From NCBI GenBank assembly GCA_016870275.1, contig VGBZ01000004.1, positions 1 through 64,000 on the forward strand: a stretch of 64,000 nucleotides of DNA. Reading direction: 5' to 3'. Below are positions 45,573 through 54,436 of the stretch, piece after piece; within the stretch, counting starts at the first letter, position 1; each line of letters starts with the position of its first letter. The position numbers and the translations under genes are program-made. Below the pieces are notes generated by a model, which saw only the letters and a program-made list of their open reading frames with translations, had not been told where the DNA came from and did no database searches. The DNA comes from Actinomycetota bacterium. GTDB taxonomy: Bacteria > Actinomycetota > Acidimicrobiia > Acidimicrobiales > Microtrichaceae.

Positions 45573-46057
45573 TGGCCAAGACACAGCCCCGCCGGGGCAA
45601 GCCCAAGGACGCCGGACGCAAGGTCCGCAAGAAGGTGTCGATCCTCGACAGCGAGAACATCGACTACGTCGACTGGAAGGACGTGAACCTCATGCGGCGG
45701 TTCGTGTCCGACCGGGCCAAGATCCGAGCACGTCGGGTGAGTGGCAATGACACCCAGCAGCAGCGGGAGGTCGCCAAGGCGGTGAAGAACGCCCGTGAGA
45801 TGGCGCTCATCCCCTACACCAGTCGCGTCACCACCCAGCGGGGTCGCCGCGGTGATCGGGACGGTGACGACCGTCGTGGTCCGCGCCGAGAGGAGCGCGA
45901 GGATCGTCGCCCGCGCTCCGAGAGCGGGCCCGGCACCGATGCCACGACCGATGTGGACACCGATGTGAACGCCAATTCGGACACCGAGTTCACTCCGGTT
46001 GACGACGCTGTCGAGTCCACCACTGGGGACGCAACGGACAGCGAGGCCACGTCGTGA
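45572..46057 (+). CDS. rpsR: 30S ribosomal protein S18 with long acidic tail
   Basis: The protein has 161 residues; S18 is usually 70-90. The S18 core is in residues 1-89: [40 protein letters not shown] and [12 protein letters not shown]. After it comes an Arg/Asp/Gly-rich segment (about 90-117) and then an acidic, Thr/Ser/Asp-rich segment to the end. No stop or frameshift separates them; the codon style matches the neighbours. The ATG overlaps the ssb stop, and the end overlaps rplI (GTGA). The tail may be a disordered ribosomal extension. Confidence 0.93.
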   Translation: MAKTQPRRGKPKDAGRKVRKKVSILDSENIDYVDWKDVNLMRRFVSDRAKIRARRVSGNDTQQQREVAKAVKNAREMALIPYTSRVTTQRGRRGDRDGDDRRGPRREEREDRRPRSESGPGTDATTDVDTDVNANSDTEFTPVDDAVESTTGDATDSEATS

Positions 46058-46509
46058 GCTCGATCAAGGTCATTCTCCGAGCCGACGTCGATGGGCTCGG
46101 CAAACGGGGCGACGTCGTGTCGGTCTCCAAGGGCTATGCCCGCAACTTCCTCGAGCCGCGCCATCTGGCGCTACCCGCCTCCGACGGCTCCCTCCGGCAG
46201 GCAGAGTCCATGCGGCGGGTGCGTTCGATCAAGGACGCCAACGACCGGGCCGCCGCTGAGGAGGTCGCACGTCGCTTGGTGGCGGCGACGATCACCATCC
46301 CGGTCCGCGCCGGCGAGGGTGGCCGACTCTTCGGTTCGGTGACCGTCGCCGACGTGTCCTCTGCGGTGGCGGAGCAACAGGGAATCGAGATCGACCGACG
46401 TCTGCTCGTGCTCGACGAGCCGATCAAGGACCTCGGAACCTTCATGGTGCCGGCGAAACTGCATGCCGATGTCGAGTTCCCGATCACCGTCGAAGTCGTC
46501 GCCAACTGA
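46054..46509 (+). CDS. rplI: 50S ribosomal protein L9
   Basis: The 151-residue protein has the L9 signature [20 protein letters not shown], a long connecting helix ([20 protein letters not shown]) and the C-terminal domain [21 protein letters not shown]. It bridges the L1 stalk region on the large subunit. The GTG start overlaps the rpsR stop, and dnaB starts 111 bases downstream. Confidence 0.97.
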   Translation: MSSIKVILRADVDGLGKRGDVVSVSKGYARNFLEPRHLALPASDGSLRQAESMRRVRSIKDANDRAAAEEVARRLVAATITIPVRAGEGGRLFGSVTVADVSSAVAEQQGIEIDRRLLVLDEPIKDLGTFMVPAKLHADVEFPITVEVVAN

Positions 46510-46620
46510 CCGGTCGCCGCTGTCCCGGTTGGATCCACAGTCCGTCCCCAGCGGATCCAGAGGAAAACTCGGGGTCGTCCTCTAGATGGCCACAGGGCGA
46601 ACCCAACAGGATGGTCGGCG

Positions 46621-49080
46621 ATGTCAGATCAATCAGCCAGCTCCGGACGCCCGGCTCGGGTCCCTCCGAGCAATCTCGATGCCGAGCAGTCGTTGCTCGG
46701 TGCGATGTTGCTCGCCGAACACGCCATCTCGGCGTCGTCGACGATCGTCCAGGCCGACGACTTCTACAAGCCCGCCCATCGGCACATCTTCGAGGCCATC
46801 CAGTCGCTGTACGGCTCGGGTCGCGGCGTCGATCCGCTCACCGTCGCCGATGAACTCGACCGGGCCGGTGTGCTCGAGGCAGTCGGAGGCCCGGCCACGC
46901 TGTTGAGCCTGCAGGCCAACACGCCCGCGATCACCAATGCCGAGCACTACGCCCGGATCGTCGAGGAGAAGGCTCTCCTCCGGAAGTTGATCGGAGCGGC
47001 CAACGACGTGGCCGAACTCGGCTACAGCCCCCTCGATGACATCGAGAAGACGATCGACACCGCTGAGAGCATGATCTTCTCGGTGGCGCAGCGGCGCACC
47101 ACCGACACCCTCGCTGAGCTCGCCCCACTGCTCGACCGGACCCTCGAACAGCTCGAGGAGCTCTACGAGCGAGGCGACGCCATCACCGGCACGCCGACTG
47201 GGTTCACCGACCTGGACTCGATCCTGTCGGGCCTGCAGCCCGGGGCACTCATCGTCGTCGGCGCCCGGCCGGCCATGGGAAAGAGCGCCCTCGCTCTGGG
47301 ACTCGCCTCACACGCCGCCGTCCGTGAGCAGCTACCGGTCATGTTCTTCTCGCTCGAGATGAGCCACCTCGAACTCACTCAGCGGCTCCTCGCCGCCGAG
47401 GCCCGGGTCGACGCGACCAAGCTCCGCACCGGGCGGCTCACCGACGCCGATTGGACCAAGATCACCAAGGCCATGGGCCGTCTCGGCGAGGCTCCGCTGT
47501 GGATCGACGACAATCCCGCCCTCACGGTCATGGAGATCCGTTCCAAGGCCCGCAGGTTGCAGGACAAGCTCGGGACCAACCTCGGACTCATCGTGGTCGA
47601 CTACCTCCAGTTGATGCAGGGCCGGGCTCGGGTCGAGACCCGGCAGGTGGAGGTCGCTGAGATCAGTCGGGGGCTCAAGGTGCTCGCCCGTGAGCTCGAG
47701 GTGCCCGTGGTGGCGTTGTCGCAGCTCTCACGCCAACTCGAACTGCGCGCCGACAAGCGCCCGATGCTGGCAGACCTCCGGGAGTCGGGTTGTCTGACCG
47801 CATCGACCAAGGTGCTGCGGGCCGATGACAACAGCGAGGTGAGCCTCGGGGACCTGCTCGCCGCAGGCGAGCGGGACGTGCCCGTGTGGAGCCTCGATGA
47901 CGACTGGAAGCTGGTTCCGGCGACCATGACCCACGTGTTCCCCAGCGGGGTCAAGGACGTGTTCCGGCTCCGGCTGTCCTCCGGACGCACCGTGGACGCA
48001 TCGGCCAACCATCCGTTCCGGTGCCTCGACCGATGGGCCCGACTCGACGAGCTCAGCGCCGGTGACCGGGTGGCCGTCCCGCGCCGTGTCGGGCGTCCCG
48101 AGTCGACCCGTGCGCTGGCCGACGTACTCGGCGCTCACCTACCGGTCGACGGACTCGAACGGGTCGAGGAGATCGCTCGGCTCGCCGATGCCGCCGCTCG
48201 TTCCGGCTTCCTCGTCGATGGGATCGAGTCGCTCGCCGATGAGGATCTGGCCGAACTGCTGGCGCACCACTGGACCCGCCTCGGTGCGATCAGCACCGGA
48301 ACCCTGCGAGGCCGACCGCTTGTTCGTCTCTACTGCACGAGTCGCCATCGGGAACTCCTGATCGAGATGCAGCGCTGTCTGCTCCGCTTCGAGGTCCATG
48401 CCCGCCTCGTGGCGGTCAGCGGCCGGGCGCGCTCCTGGAGGCTCTGGATCCACGGCGTCGACGATCAGCGCCGGTTCCTGCGTCAGGTCGGACTGGTCGG
48501 CCCGACGGTGGAGCTCGCCCGTGAGGCGCTCGGTGCCCTCAGCGACGTGGAATCCAACAGCAACGTCGACACGATCCCACCGTCGGTCCGGGACCTGATC
48601 GTCGAGGAACTCGCCCGTCTGGGGACGACTCAGCGGGAACTCGCCGCTGCGATCGGCGAGGCGTACTGCGGGAGCTACTTCCTCGGGACCGAGAGCCGGC
48701 CACGGTCGACCAGCCGGGCCCGACTCGGCCGGATTGCAGCTGCGTGTGACAGCAAGGAGCTGGCGGCGGTTTCCGAGTCCGACGTCCTCTGGGACGAGGT
48801 CGTGTCCATTGAACCGCTCGGTCCGCAACCCGTGTTCGACGCCACCGTTCTCGGCACCCACAACTTCGTCGCTGACGGTGTGATTGTGCACAACTCCATC
48901 GAGCAGGACGCCGACGTGGTGATGTTCCTCTACCGGGACGAGGTCTACCACCCCGACTCACCCGACAAGGACACCGCCGAACTCCTCATCACCAAGCACA
49001 GGTCCGGTCGCACCGGGATGGCTCGTCTGGTGTTCCTCGACTACTGCACGATGTTCGCCAACATGGCGAGCGGCGACTGA
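46621..49080 (+). CDS. dnaB: replicative DNA helicase DnaB with intein
   Basis: The precursor has 819 residues and the mature helicase would have 451. The N-terminal domain (PPSNLDAEQSLLGAMLLAEH) is followed by the RecA-like motor: Walker A GARPAMGKSALAL, then LIVVDYLQLMQGRAR, and ALSQLSRQLELRADKRPMLA. The intein sits between DLRESG and SIEQDADVV, the known DnaB intein site. DnaB unwinds DNA at the fork; the DciA-like protein at 17176 is its likely loader. Splicing must occur for function. The ATG has AGGATGG about ten bases upstream. Confidence 0.97.
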   Translation: MSDQSASSGRPARVPPSNLDAEQSLLGAMLLAEHAISASSTIVQADDFYKPAHRHIFEAIQSLYGSGRGVDPLTVADELDRAGVLEAVGGPATLLSLQANTPAITNAEHYARIVEEKALLRKLIGAANDVAELGYSPLDDIEKTIDTAESMIFSVAQRRTTDTLAELAPLLDRTLEQLEELYERGDAITGTPTGFTDLDSILSGLQPGALIVVGARPAMGKSALALGLASHAAVREQLPVMFFSLEMSHLELTQRLLAAEARVDATKLRTGRLTDADWTKITKAMGRLGEAPLWIDDNPALTVMEIRSKARRLQDKLGTNLGLIVVDYLQLMQGRARVETRQVEVAEISRGLKVLARELEVPVVALSQLSRQLELRADKRPMLADLRESGCLTASTKVLRADDNSEVSLGDLLAAGERDVPVWSLDDDWKLVPATMTHVFPSGVKDVFRLRLSSGRTVDASANHPFRCLDRWARLDELSAGDRVAVPRRVGRPESTRALADVLGAHLPVDGLERVEEIARLADAAARSGFLVDGIESLADEDLAELLAHHWTRLGAISTGTLRGRPLVRLYCTSRHRELLIEMQRCLLRFEVHARLVAVSGRARSWRLWIHGVDDQRRFLRQVGLVGPTVELAREALGALSDVESNSNVDTIPPSVRDLIVEELARLGTTQRELAAAIGEAYCGSYFLGTESRPRSTSRARLGRIAAACDSKELAAVSESDVLWDEVVSIEPLGPQPVFDATVLGTHNFVADGVIVHNSIEQDADVVMFLYRDEVYHPDSPDKDTAELLITKHRSGRTGMARLVFLDYCTMFANMASGD
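47791..48894 (+). other. DnaB intein (368 residues)
   Basis: Residues 391-758 of the DnaB precursor form the intein. Block A is CLTASTKVLRADDNSEVSLG with Cys1. Block B is DASANHPFRCLD with the catalytic His. Block F is PVFDATVLGTHNFVADG, and block G ends VIVHN before +1 Ser. The splicing parts are complete. The middle (about 480-720) has LAGLIDADG-like positions, LADVLGAHLPVDG and LAELLAHHWTRLGAIS, in which the catalytic Asp residues are not evident, so the homing endonuclease is probably dead. Confidence 0.93.
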
Positions 49081-49098
49081 GGCAGTCCGTCCACCTGC

Positions 49099-49662
49099 TC
49101 AGTCCGGGTGGAGCGCCCACTCCGGTTGGCGGGTCGGGTCGGCGGGAAAGTGCTGGACATCGCTCGGGGGTTCCTCGAGTGCCGGTGCGGGATCGCTGAT
49201 CGCCTTGAGCGCTTCGATGCGGTCGTCGTCGTCGAGCTCACGGAGGTCACAGCACCATTCCACGAGCGTTCCGTTGGGGTCGTGGGTGTAGACCGATCGA
49301 CAGAAACCATGGTTGATCTCGAACACCTCGAGACCGAGATCGGTCCACCGTGACCGTCGTCGTTGGAGGTCCTCGGCGCTCGTGGCATGGAACGCCAGGT
49401 GGTTGACCCATTCGGGGAGACCGACCGAACGTGACATCCCGTTGGTCGGGACGGGGTAGTCGCCGTGGAGATCCCAGAACGCAATCATCCCAGGGGCGCC
49501 CTCGGTGATGTCGGGGTTCCGGTAGAAGACGTGTTTGGCCCAACCTCCCTCCGGCGTGAGAGCGGTGACGCACTTGACGAGTTCGAAGCCCATGGCCTCG
49601 GTGTAGAAGCTGTCGGTGCGGTCGAGGTCCGCTGTCGCGAGTGCGATGTGATGCACACCCAT
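49099..49662 (-). CDS. VOC family dioxygenase/glyoxalase-like protein
   Basis: The 187-residue protein has two vicinal-oxygen-chelate modules. Metal ligands are visible as His in MGVHHIALATADL, His in WVNHLAFHATS and Glu in NGTLVEWCCDL, the H-H-E set of glyoxalase/extradiol dioxygenase relatives. The C-terminal 30 residues are an extra tail. The reaction is unknown. The ATG at 49662 follows AGAAGG. It converges on dnaB with 18 bases between. Confidence 0.88.
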   Translation of the reverse strand: MGVHHIALATADLDRTDSFYTEAMGFELVKCVTALTPEGGWAKHVFYRNPDITEGAPGMIAFWDLHGDYPVPTNGMSRSVGLPEWVNHLAFHATSAEDLQRRRSRWTDLGLEVFEINHGFCRSVYTHDPNGTLVEWCCDLRELDDDDRIEALKAISDPAPALEEPPSDVQHFPADPTRQPEWALHPD

Positions 49663-49745
49663 GTGGTGCCCTTCTGTTGTGTGCAGCCGGATGCGGGCCG
49701 GATGCTGTGGAGGTGATGGTAGGCGTCGATCCGACCGGCCGCCCC

Positions 49746-49751
49746 TACAAT
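49746..49751 (+). promoter_or_regulatory. -10 box of the LPG-synthase-like gene
   Basis: TACAAT is close to the ideal -10 hexamer and ends six bases before the GTG at 49758. No ribosome site is present, so the transcript is likely leaderless. Confidence 0.55.
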
Positions 49752-49757
49752 CACCTC

Positions 49758-50942
49758 GTGGGCGACAGCGGAACCGGCGCCTCCGGCGGGCACACCCCTG
49801 AGCGGGACTCACCCGACCCCACCCAGGCCGGCGGTCCCAGCTCGGTGAATGCCGCTGTGAATCCCGACGGCGGAACGCCGCCGACCTCCGGAGGTGGCCT
49901 CGACTGGCGCAAGCAGTTGCTCGCCGGGGTGATCACGCTGGCGGTCCTCGTCGTCGTCTTCTACGGGATCTTCCCCAAGTTCGCCAACTACGGCGAGGCG
50001 TGGTCGTCGATCCAGCAGATGTCGATCGTCTCGCTGGTGGCGCTGGGTGCGGCCACCGTGGTCAACATCGTCGTGTACGTCTTCCCGTACATAGCCGCCC
50101 TGCCGGGTATCCGGTTCCGGGACGCGTTCGTGGTCCGGCAGACGTCGTTCATGATCTCCAATGCCGTCCCGGCCGGTGGGGCATTCGGCCTCGGGGTCCA
50201 GTACGCCATGTTGAACGGCTACGGGTTCAGCGCTGCATCTGCCACGTCGGCGATCGCCGTCACCAGCGTGTGGAACACGCTCGTCACCCTGGCGCTCCCG
50301 GCGCTGGGCCTGACGGTTCTGCTGGTACAGGGCGACGCCAATCAGAACCAGATCCTCGGGTCGGTCCTCAGCCTGGTCGCTCTGGTGGCGATCGTCGGCG
50401 CCATGGTGGTCGTGCTCCGCAGCGAGGGCTGGGCCCGCCGTCTGGGGGGGTGGGGCGACGCCCTCGTCCACCGGGTCCGGCCGTCGACGAAGCCGGGACT
50501 GTTGGCCGACGGGTTGTCGAACTTTCGTGAACAGACCTATGACGTGGTCGCCAAGCGCTGGGGTCCCCTCACGGCGACGAACTTCGCCCAGCAGTTCAGC
50601 CAGTTCTTCGTGTTGCTCGTCGCAATCTACGGGCTGGGTGGGGCGAGTACCGGAGTGAACCCGGCAGAGATCTTCGTCGCGTTCGCAATCGCCCGACTCG
50701 CCGGCTTCATTCCGATCACCCCCGGTGGTCTCGGGACCGTCGACGCTGCGCTGGTCGGACTCCTCTCGGCGTTCGGCATGAACAAGGACGAGGCGCTCGC
50801 CGCCGACCTGCTCTGGCGGGCGGCGACGTTCGTGCCGCAGGTGGTCATCGGTGTGGTGACCTTCATCATCTGGCGGATCCAGGCCGCCCGTCGCTCAGCT
50901 GGGCACAGCGCTTCGGCAGCGACCACTTCACCCGCAGTGTGA
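49758..50942 (+). CDS. lysylphosphatidylglycerol synthase-type transmembrane protein
   Basis: This 394-residue integral membrane protein of the LPG_synthase_TM / UPF0104 group (PF03706) starts with a Gly/Pro-rich tail of about 45 residues, followed by eight or so helices. The family signature is FIPITPGGLGTVDAALVGLL near the end, with NAVPAGGAFGLGVQYAML earlier. Relatives flip or help transfer lipids, often lysyl-phosphatidylglycerol or glycolipids. There is no cytosolic aminoacyl-transfer domain, so it is not a full MprF. Confidence 0.85.
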   Translation: MGDSGTGASGGHTPERDSPDPTQAGGPSSVNAAVNPDGGTPPTSGGGLDWRKQLLAGVITLAVLVVVFYGIFPKFANYGEAWSSIQQMSIVSLVALGAATVVNIVVYVFPYIAALPGIRFRDAFVVRQTSFMISNAVPAGGAFGLGVQYAMLNGYGFSAASATSAIAVTSVWNTLVTLALPALGLTVLLVQGDANQNQILGSVLSLVALVAIVGAMVVVLRSEGWARRLGGWGDALVHRVRPSTKPGLLADGLSNFREQTYDVVAKRWGPLTATNFAQQFSQFFVLLVAIYGLGGASTGVNPAEIFVAFAIARLAGFIPITPGGLGTVDAALVGLLSAFGMNKDEALAADLLWRAATFVPQVVIGVVTFIIWRIQAARRSAGHSASAATTSPAV

Positions 50943-50971
50943 GATCGACCTGAGCCGATCCGCCCCGACCG

Positions 50972-51583
50972 CTACGGCGCCGGGTCGAGGAGGTCCACCT
51001 CCGCAGACCAGTCAGGTCCCACCGAATCGACCGCCGGGGCGAGTCGGCTCAGGTACGCCGCCCGAGAGACCTCGACGACGCCCATCATTCGCAGGTGATC
51101 CGTTGCCCACTGAACATCGAACAGCGAACCACGCACGCTCCCGACGATCCGGTCGGTGGCGATCATGGCGACCTTGGACGCTCCTGTGACCCGGTGGAAC
51201 ATCGACTCGCCGGCGAAGAACGCCCCGATGCCGACGCCGTAGAGGCCGCCGACGAGACGCTCCTCGGACCAGACCTCGACGCTGTGGGCCCAACCGAGGG
51301 CATGCAGTTCGCAGTAGGCGTCGATGATGTCACGGGTGATCCAACCACTCGGCCGACGGGGGTCCCCGCAGGACTCGACGACGTGTCGGAACTCGGTGTC
51401 CACCGTGATCCGGAAACGGGTCAGTGTGCGCCGCAGCGACCGGGCCACGTGAACGCCACCGGCGGGCAGCACCGCCCTGGGGTCGGGAGAGAACCAGGCC
51501 AGCCGACGCCGGTGCGGCATGGGGAACAGCCCCGAACGGTACGCCAGCAGCAGCGTCCCCGGAGCGAGGTCACCGCCGACCAC
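50972..51583 (-). CDS. aat: leucyl/phenylalanyl-tRNA--protein transferase
   Basis: The GTG at 51583 begins at MVGGDLAPGTLLLAYRSGLF and gives 203 residues with the Aat motifs FPMPHRRRLAWFSPDPRAVL, WITRDIIDAYCELHALGWAH and GGLYGVGIGAFFAGESMFHR. The enzyme adds Leu or Phe to proteins with N-terminal Arg or Lys, marking them for ClpS-ClpAP. Coding similarity continues upstream (EPPPSRWAFPSLSDAAADGP) to about 51670, but no standard start codon is available there. An ATC at 51670 with GAGGT upstream is the only reasonable candidate. The upstream dehydrogenase gene ends at 51683. Confidence 0.85.
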   Translation of the reverse strand: MVGGDLAPGTLLLAYRSGLFPMPHRRRLAWFSPDPRAVLPAGGVHVARSLRRTLTRFRITVDTEFRHVVESCGDPRRPSGWITRDIIDAYCELHALGWAHSVEVWSEERLVGGLYGVGIGAFFAGESMFHRVTGASKVAMIATDRIVGSVRGSLFDVQWATDHLRMMGVVEVSRAAYLSRLAPAVDSVGPDWSAEVDLLDPAP

Positions 51584-51682
51584 GAGCGGGCCGTCGGCCG
51601 CTGCGTCACTGAGCGACGGGAACGCCCACCGACTCGGGGGTGGCTCGACCGGCCCGGGCGGTGTGGGGATGACGGAGCGACC

Positions 51683-52537
51683 TCAGCGCGAGTAGTCGTA
51701 GAAGCCGGCGCCCGACTTCCGTCCGAGTTGTCCGGCGGCGACGAGTCGACGGAGGACCGGAACGGCGGCGTAGTTGGGATCCTTGAACTCCTCGTAGAGG
51801 GCATCGAGGATGGCGAGGGAGGTGTCGAGCCCGACGAGGTCGAGGAGAGCGAGCGGACCCATCGGGAAGTTGCAGCCGCCCTTCATTGCGGTGTCGATGT
51901 CCTCGGCGGACGCCGTGCCGTTCTCGAGCATCCGCACGGCGTTGTTGAGATAGGGGAACAGCAGGGCGTTGACGATGAACCCGGCACGATCCTTCACTTC
52001 GACCGGGGACTTGCCGCACGCCTCGGCAAAGGCTCGGGCAGCGGCCACGGTCTCGTCCGATGCGGTGAGCGGACGGACGATCTCGACGAGCGACATGGCC
52101 GGGGCCGGGTTGAAGAAGTGGATCCCGACGACCTTGTCGGGGCGACCCGTCGCCACGGCGAGGTCCACGACGGGGAGCGTCGAGGTGTTCGTGGCGATGA
52201 TGGCGTGATCGCCCACGATCGCATCGACTGCGGCGAAGAGCTCCCGCTTGATGTCGAGGTCCTCGACCACCGACTCGAGCACCAGATCGGCCCCAGCGAT
52301 GGCGGCGAGGTCATCGGTGGCGCTCACACGGGAGCGAACCTCATCCGCGGTGCTCTGTTCGATCTTGTTGCGCTCGACCTGCTTGGCGAGGGACTTCTCG
52401 AGCGCCGTGAGCATGGCATCGGCGGTGGCCTGCTGACGGGACCGCAGGATGACGTCGTGCCCCGACTTGGCAGCCACTTCGGCGATGCCTGAACCCATGA
52501 TGCCGCTGCCGAGAATGCCCACTGTTGAGATCGTCAT
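51683..52537 (-). CDS. 3-hydroxyacyl-CoA dehydrogenase (3-hydroxybutyryl-CoA dehydrogenase type)
   Basis: The 284-residue protein has an N-terminal NAD-binding fold, TVGILGSGIMGSGIAEVAAKSG, and the motif IIATNTSTLPVVDLA. The catalytic region is VVGIHFFNPAPAMSLVEIVR, with the His of the His-Glu pair. The C-terminal helical domain ends LGRKSGAGFYDYSR. It oxidises 3-hydroxyacyl-CoA or, in the reductive direction, acetoacetyl-CoA, in fatty-acid or butyrate metabolism. A TACAGT box seven bases before the ATG suggests a leaderless transcript. Confidence 0.94.
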   Translation of the reverse strand: MTISTVGILGSGIMGSGIAEVAAKSGHDVILRSRQQATADAMLTALEKSLAKQVERNKIEQSTADEVRSRVSATDDLAAIAGADLVLESVVEDLDIKRELFAAVDAIVGDHAIIATNTSTLPVVDLAVATGRPDKVVGIHFFNPAPAMSLVEIVRPLTASDETVAAARAFAEACGKSPVEVKDRAGFIVNALLFPYLNNAVRMLENGTASAEDIDTAMKGGCNFPMGPLALLDLVGLDTSLAILDALYEEFKDPNYAAVPVLRRLVAAGQLGRKSGAGFYDYSR

Positions 52538-52544
52538 GGCGGCG

Positions 52545-52550
52545 ACTGTA
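52545..52550 (-). promoter_or_regulatory. -10 box of the 3-hydroxyacyl-CoA dehydrogenase gene
   Basis: TACAGT on the minus strand ends seven bases before the ATG at 52537, without a ribosome site. Confidence 0.45.
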
Positions 52551-52698
52551 GCGAGCCGGGGTGACGCAGTCGCAAGTGAGCCGGCTCCGCTGCGAGGGTC
52601 CGAGATGGCCCGGAGCAGGTCGGCGTGTCAGGCTGTCGGATCGTGGGAATGCAAAGCGCCGGCAGCAGTGGTCGACCGGTCACTCCGAGAGGGGCAGC

Positions 52699-53382
52699 GT
52701 GAGCGGCACGGTGGCCCTCGTGGGCGGCGGAGAGTGGACCGATGAGGTCACGTTCGACGCGGAACTGCTTTCCGGGGTTGACGACGTGCTGGTGATTCCC
52801 GCTGCGATGGCCTACGAGCGCCCGGAGTTGGCCATCGACCGGGCCCGCAAGCACCTCGGGGCACTCGCCGCCCGCATCAACGTCCTCGACGTTTATCGAC
52901 GCGCCGAGGCGCTCGAACCCGAGGCCTCCGCAGCGGTGGCCGCCGCATCTGCGGTCTACATCTCGAGTGGCTCCCCCATGCACCTGCGCTCGGTCCTGAA
53001 GGACACACCCTTGCTCGATTCGTTGGTCGTGGCGTGGGAACGAGGGGCGCTCATCGGGATCTCCGGGGAGGCCACGGCGGTGATGTGCACCCACATGGTC
53101 GACAGCCGTGGCGGAGCGTTCACCGTCGGCCTGGAACTCGTCGACACGATGACGTTCGTGCCCCGACACAACCGGTGGTCGCCGGACAAGTGGCACCGGA
53201 CCGTGGCGTTGGCCCCACGGGATCTCCCCGTCGTCGGAATCGACGAGCACACGGCTCTTCTGCACACCGGTCCGGGTGAGTGGGAGGTCGTCGGAGCGGG
53301 GTCGGTGCACGTGTACGTCGCTGGACGCCGAGTGGATCTCGACGCTCTCCCACCCGTGTTGAACTCGACGCTGGAGCACTGA
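52699..53382 (+). CDS. peptidase S51 / cyanophycinase-like protein
   Basis: The 227-residue protein starts at GTG 52699 after GAGAGGGG. It opens with VALVGGGEW, like dipeptidase E and cyanophycinase, and has the nucleophile-elbow-like sequence GALIGISGEATAVMC, where the usual motif is G-x-SAGA. The Ser is kept but the following residues differ. The remaining catalytic pattern is not obvious, so activity is uncertain. It converges on the cyclophilin gene. Confidence 0.65.
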   Translation: MSGTVALVGGGEWTDEVTFDAELLSGVDDVLVIPAAMAYERPELAIDRARKHLGALAARINVLDVYRRAEALEPEASAAVAAASAVYISSGSPMHLRSVLKDTPLLDSLVVAWERGALIGISGEATAVMCTHMVDSRGGAFTVGLELVDTMTFVPRHNRWSPDKWHRTVALAPRDLPVVGIDEHTALLHTGPGEWEVVGAGSVHVYVAGRRVDLDALPPVLNSTLEH

Positions 53383-53440
53383 CGCCGGGCCATCACGCTG
53401 CGAGGCCCTGAGTGCGGGCAGCCGCCGAGCGGCGTTCCGA

Positions 53441-54322
53441 TCAGCCCGGCGGTGCCGGCTGGATCCTGACCGATTCGATCACCACGGCCTCGGTCGGTTC
53501 CTGGTTGGCGTTCCCGAGCGCACCGATGGCGTCGATGACTTCCCGCCCCGAGGTCACCTCGCCGAAGCGGGTGTAGTTGGCGGGGTTGAGCTGTTGTCCG
53601 CCGCCGGGGAGCACCACGAAGAACTGGCTGCCGTTGGTCGCCGGACCGGCGTTGGCCATGGCGAAGGAGTAGTCGGTGTAGGCCTCCGGTCCGGCCGGGA
53701 GTTCGTCGCCGAAGGAGTACCCCAGATCGTTGTTGCCCCACGGCTCACCGTCACCATCGCCGCCCTGGATGACGAAACCCGGGACGATCCGGTGGAACGG
53801 CACGCCGTCGAAGAACCGGTATCGACTGAGGACCACGAAGTTGTTGGCTGCGACCGGGGCGGCCTCGGAGTCGAGCGCAACGGTGAAGGTCCCCTTGGTG
53901 GTGGTGACGACCGCCTCGTAGGCCGTCCCTGGCTCGATGCAGGTCGGAGGGAGCCCGGCGAACTTCTGCACCCGCTTCGCCGAACCCTCTGCCGGAGGGC
54001 ACGGGGTGGGCTGCTCCAGCGTGACGCCGGCCGGTGGGGCCGGGAGCGTTGCTGCGGCTCCCTCGGCCGGCGGCGTGTCCGGAACGGTCGTGGTGGAGTC
54101 ATCGCTCGGTGCTGTCGTCGTGGAGCTGTCGGCGCTGCCAGAACCTGATGGCTGGACGAGGAGCGCTGCGACGCCGAGCAACAACGCAACGGCGAGGACC
54201 ACACCGACGATCGTGACGATTCGCCGTTTGCGTTCCTCGCTGCGGACCTGTTTCCTGGCGTCGGCGACCCGGGTGGTTCGTCCCTGCTTCTGGCGTGCGT
54301 GCTTCTCGGAGCTTGTTCCCAC
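53441..54322 (-). CDS. membrane-anchored cyclophilin-type peptidyl-prolyl isomerase
   Basis: The 293-residue protein has a basic N-terminus (KQGRTTRVADARKQVRSEE), a membrane helix (IVTIVGVVLAVALLLGVAALL) and a Thr/Ser/Pro-rich linker. The cyclophilin domain is outside the membrane: FTVALDSEAAPVAANNFVVL, FFDGVPFHRIVPGFVIQGGD, YSFAMANAGPATNGSQFFVV and RFGEVTSGREVIDAI. It probably helps fold exported proteins. The start is GTG 54322, eight bases after a TACGCT box. Confidence 0.93.
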   Translation of the reverse strand: MGTSSEKHARQKQGRTTRVADARKQVRSEERKRRIVTIVGVVLAVALLLGVAALLVQPSGSGSADSSTTTAPSDDSTTTVPDTPPAEGAAATLPAPPAGVTLEQPTPCPPAEGSAKRVQKFAGLPPTCIEPGTAYEAVVTTTKGTFTVALDSEAAPVAANNFVVLSRYRFFDGVPFHRIVPGFVIQGGDGDGEPWGNNDLGYSFGDELPAGPEAYTDYSFAMANAGPATNGSQFFVVLPGGGQQLNPANYTRFGEVTSGREVIDAIGALGNANQEPTEAVVIESVRIQPAPPG

Positions 54323-54330
54323 GGCGGGGG

Positions 54331-54336
54331 AGCGTA
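54331..54336 (-). promoter_or_regulatory. -10 box of the cyclophilin gene
   Basis: TACGCT on the minus strand ends eight bases before the GTG at 54322. The intervening bases are CCCCCGCC, so no ribosome site exists. Confidence 0.4.
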
Positions 54337-54423
54337 GCGGCGGTCACGTGCCGGACCGCATCGCCGGGTACATGGTTCGGGTGCGTGGCCGAAACCGGGT
54401 GAGGGGGCCCTCAGGTACCCGTG

Positions 54424-54429
54424 TAGCGT
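54424..54429 (+). promoter_or_regulatory. -10 box of lysC
   Basis: TAGCGT ends seven bases before the GTG at 54437 with TCCCGGG between, consistent with a leaderless transcript. Confidence 0.45.
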
Positions 54430-54436
54430 TCCCGGG

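Noticed and set aside
45572-46057. Possibility that the S18 tail results from a lost stop codon or frameshift
   Set aside because: The tail keeps frame to a stop that overlaps the rplI GTG in the usual coupling arrangement, and its codon use matches the neighbours, so it looks like a genuine extension.
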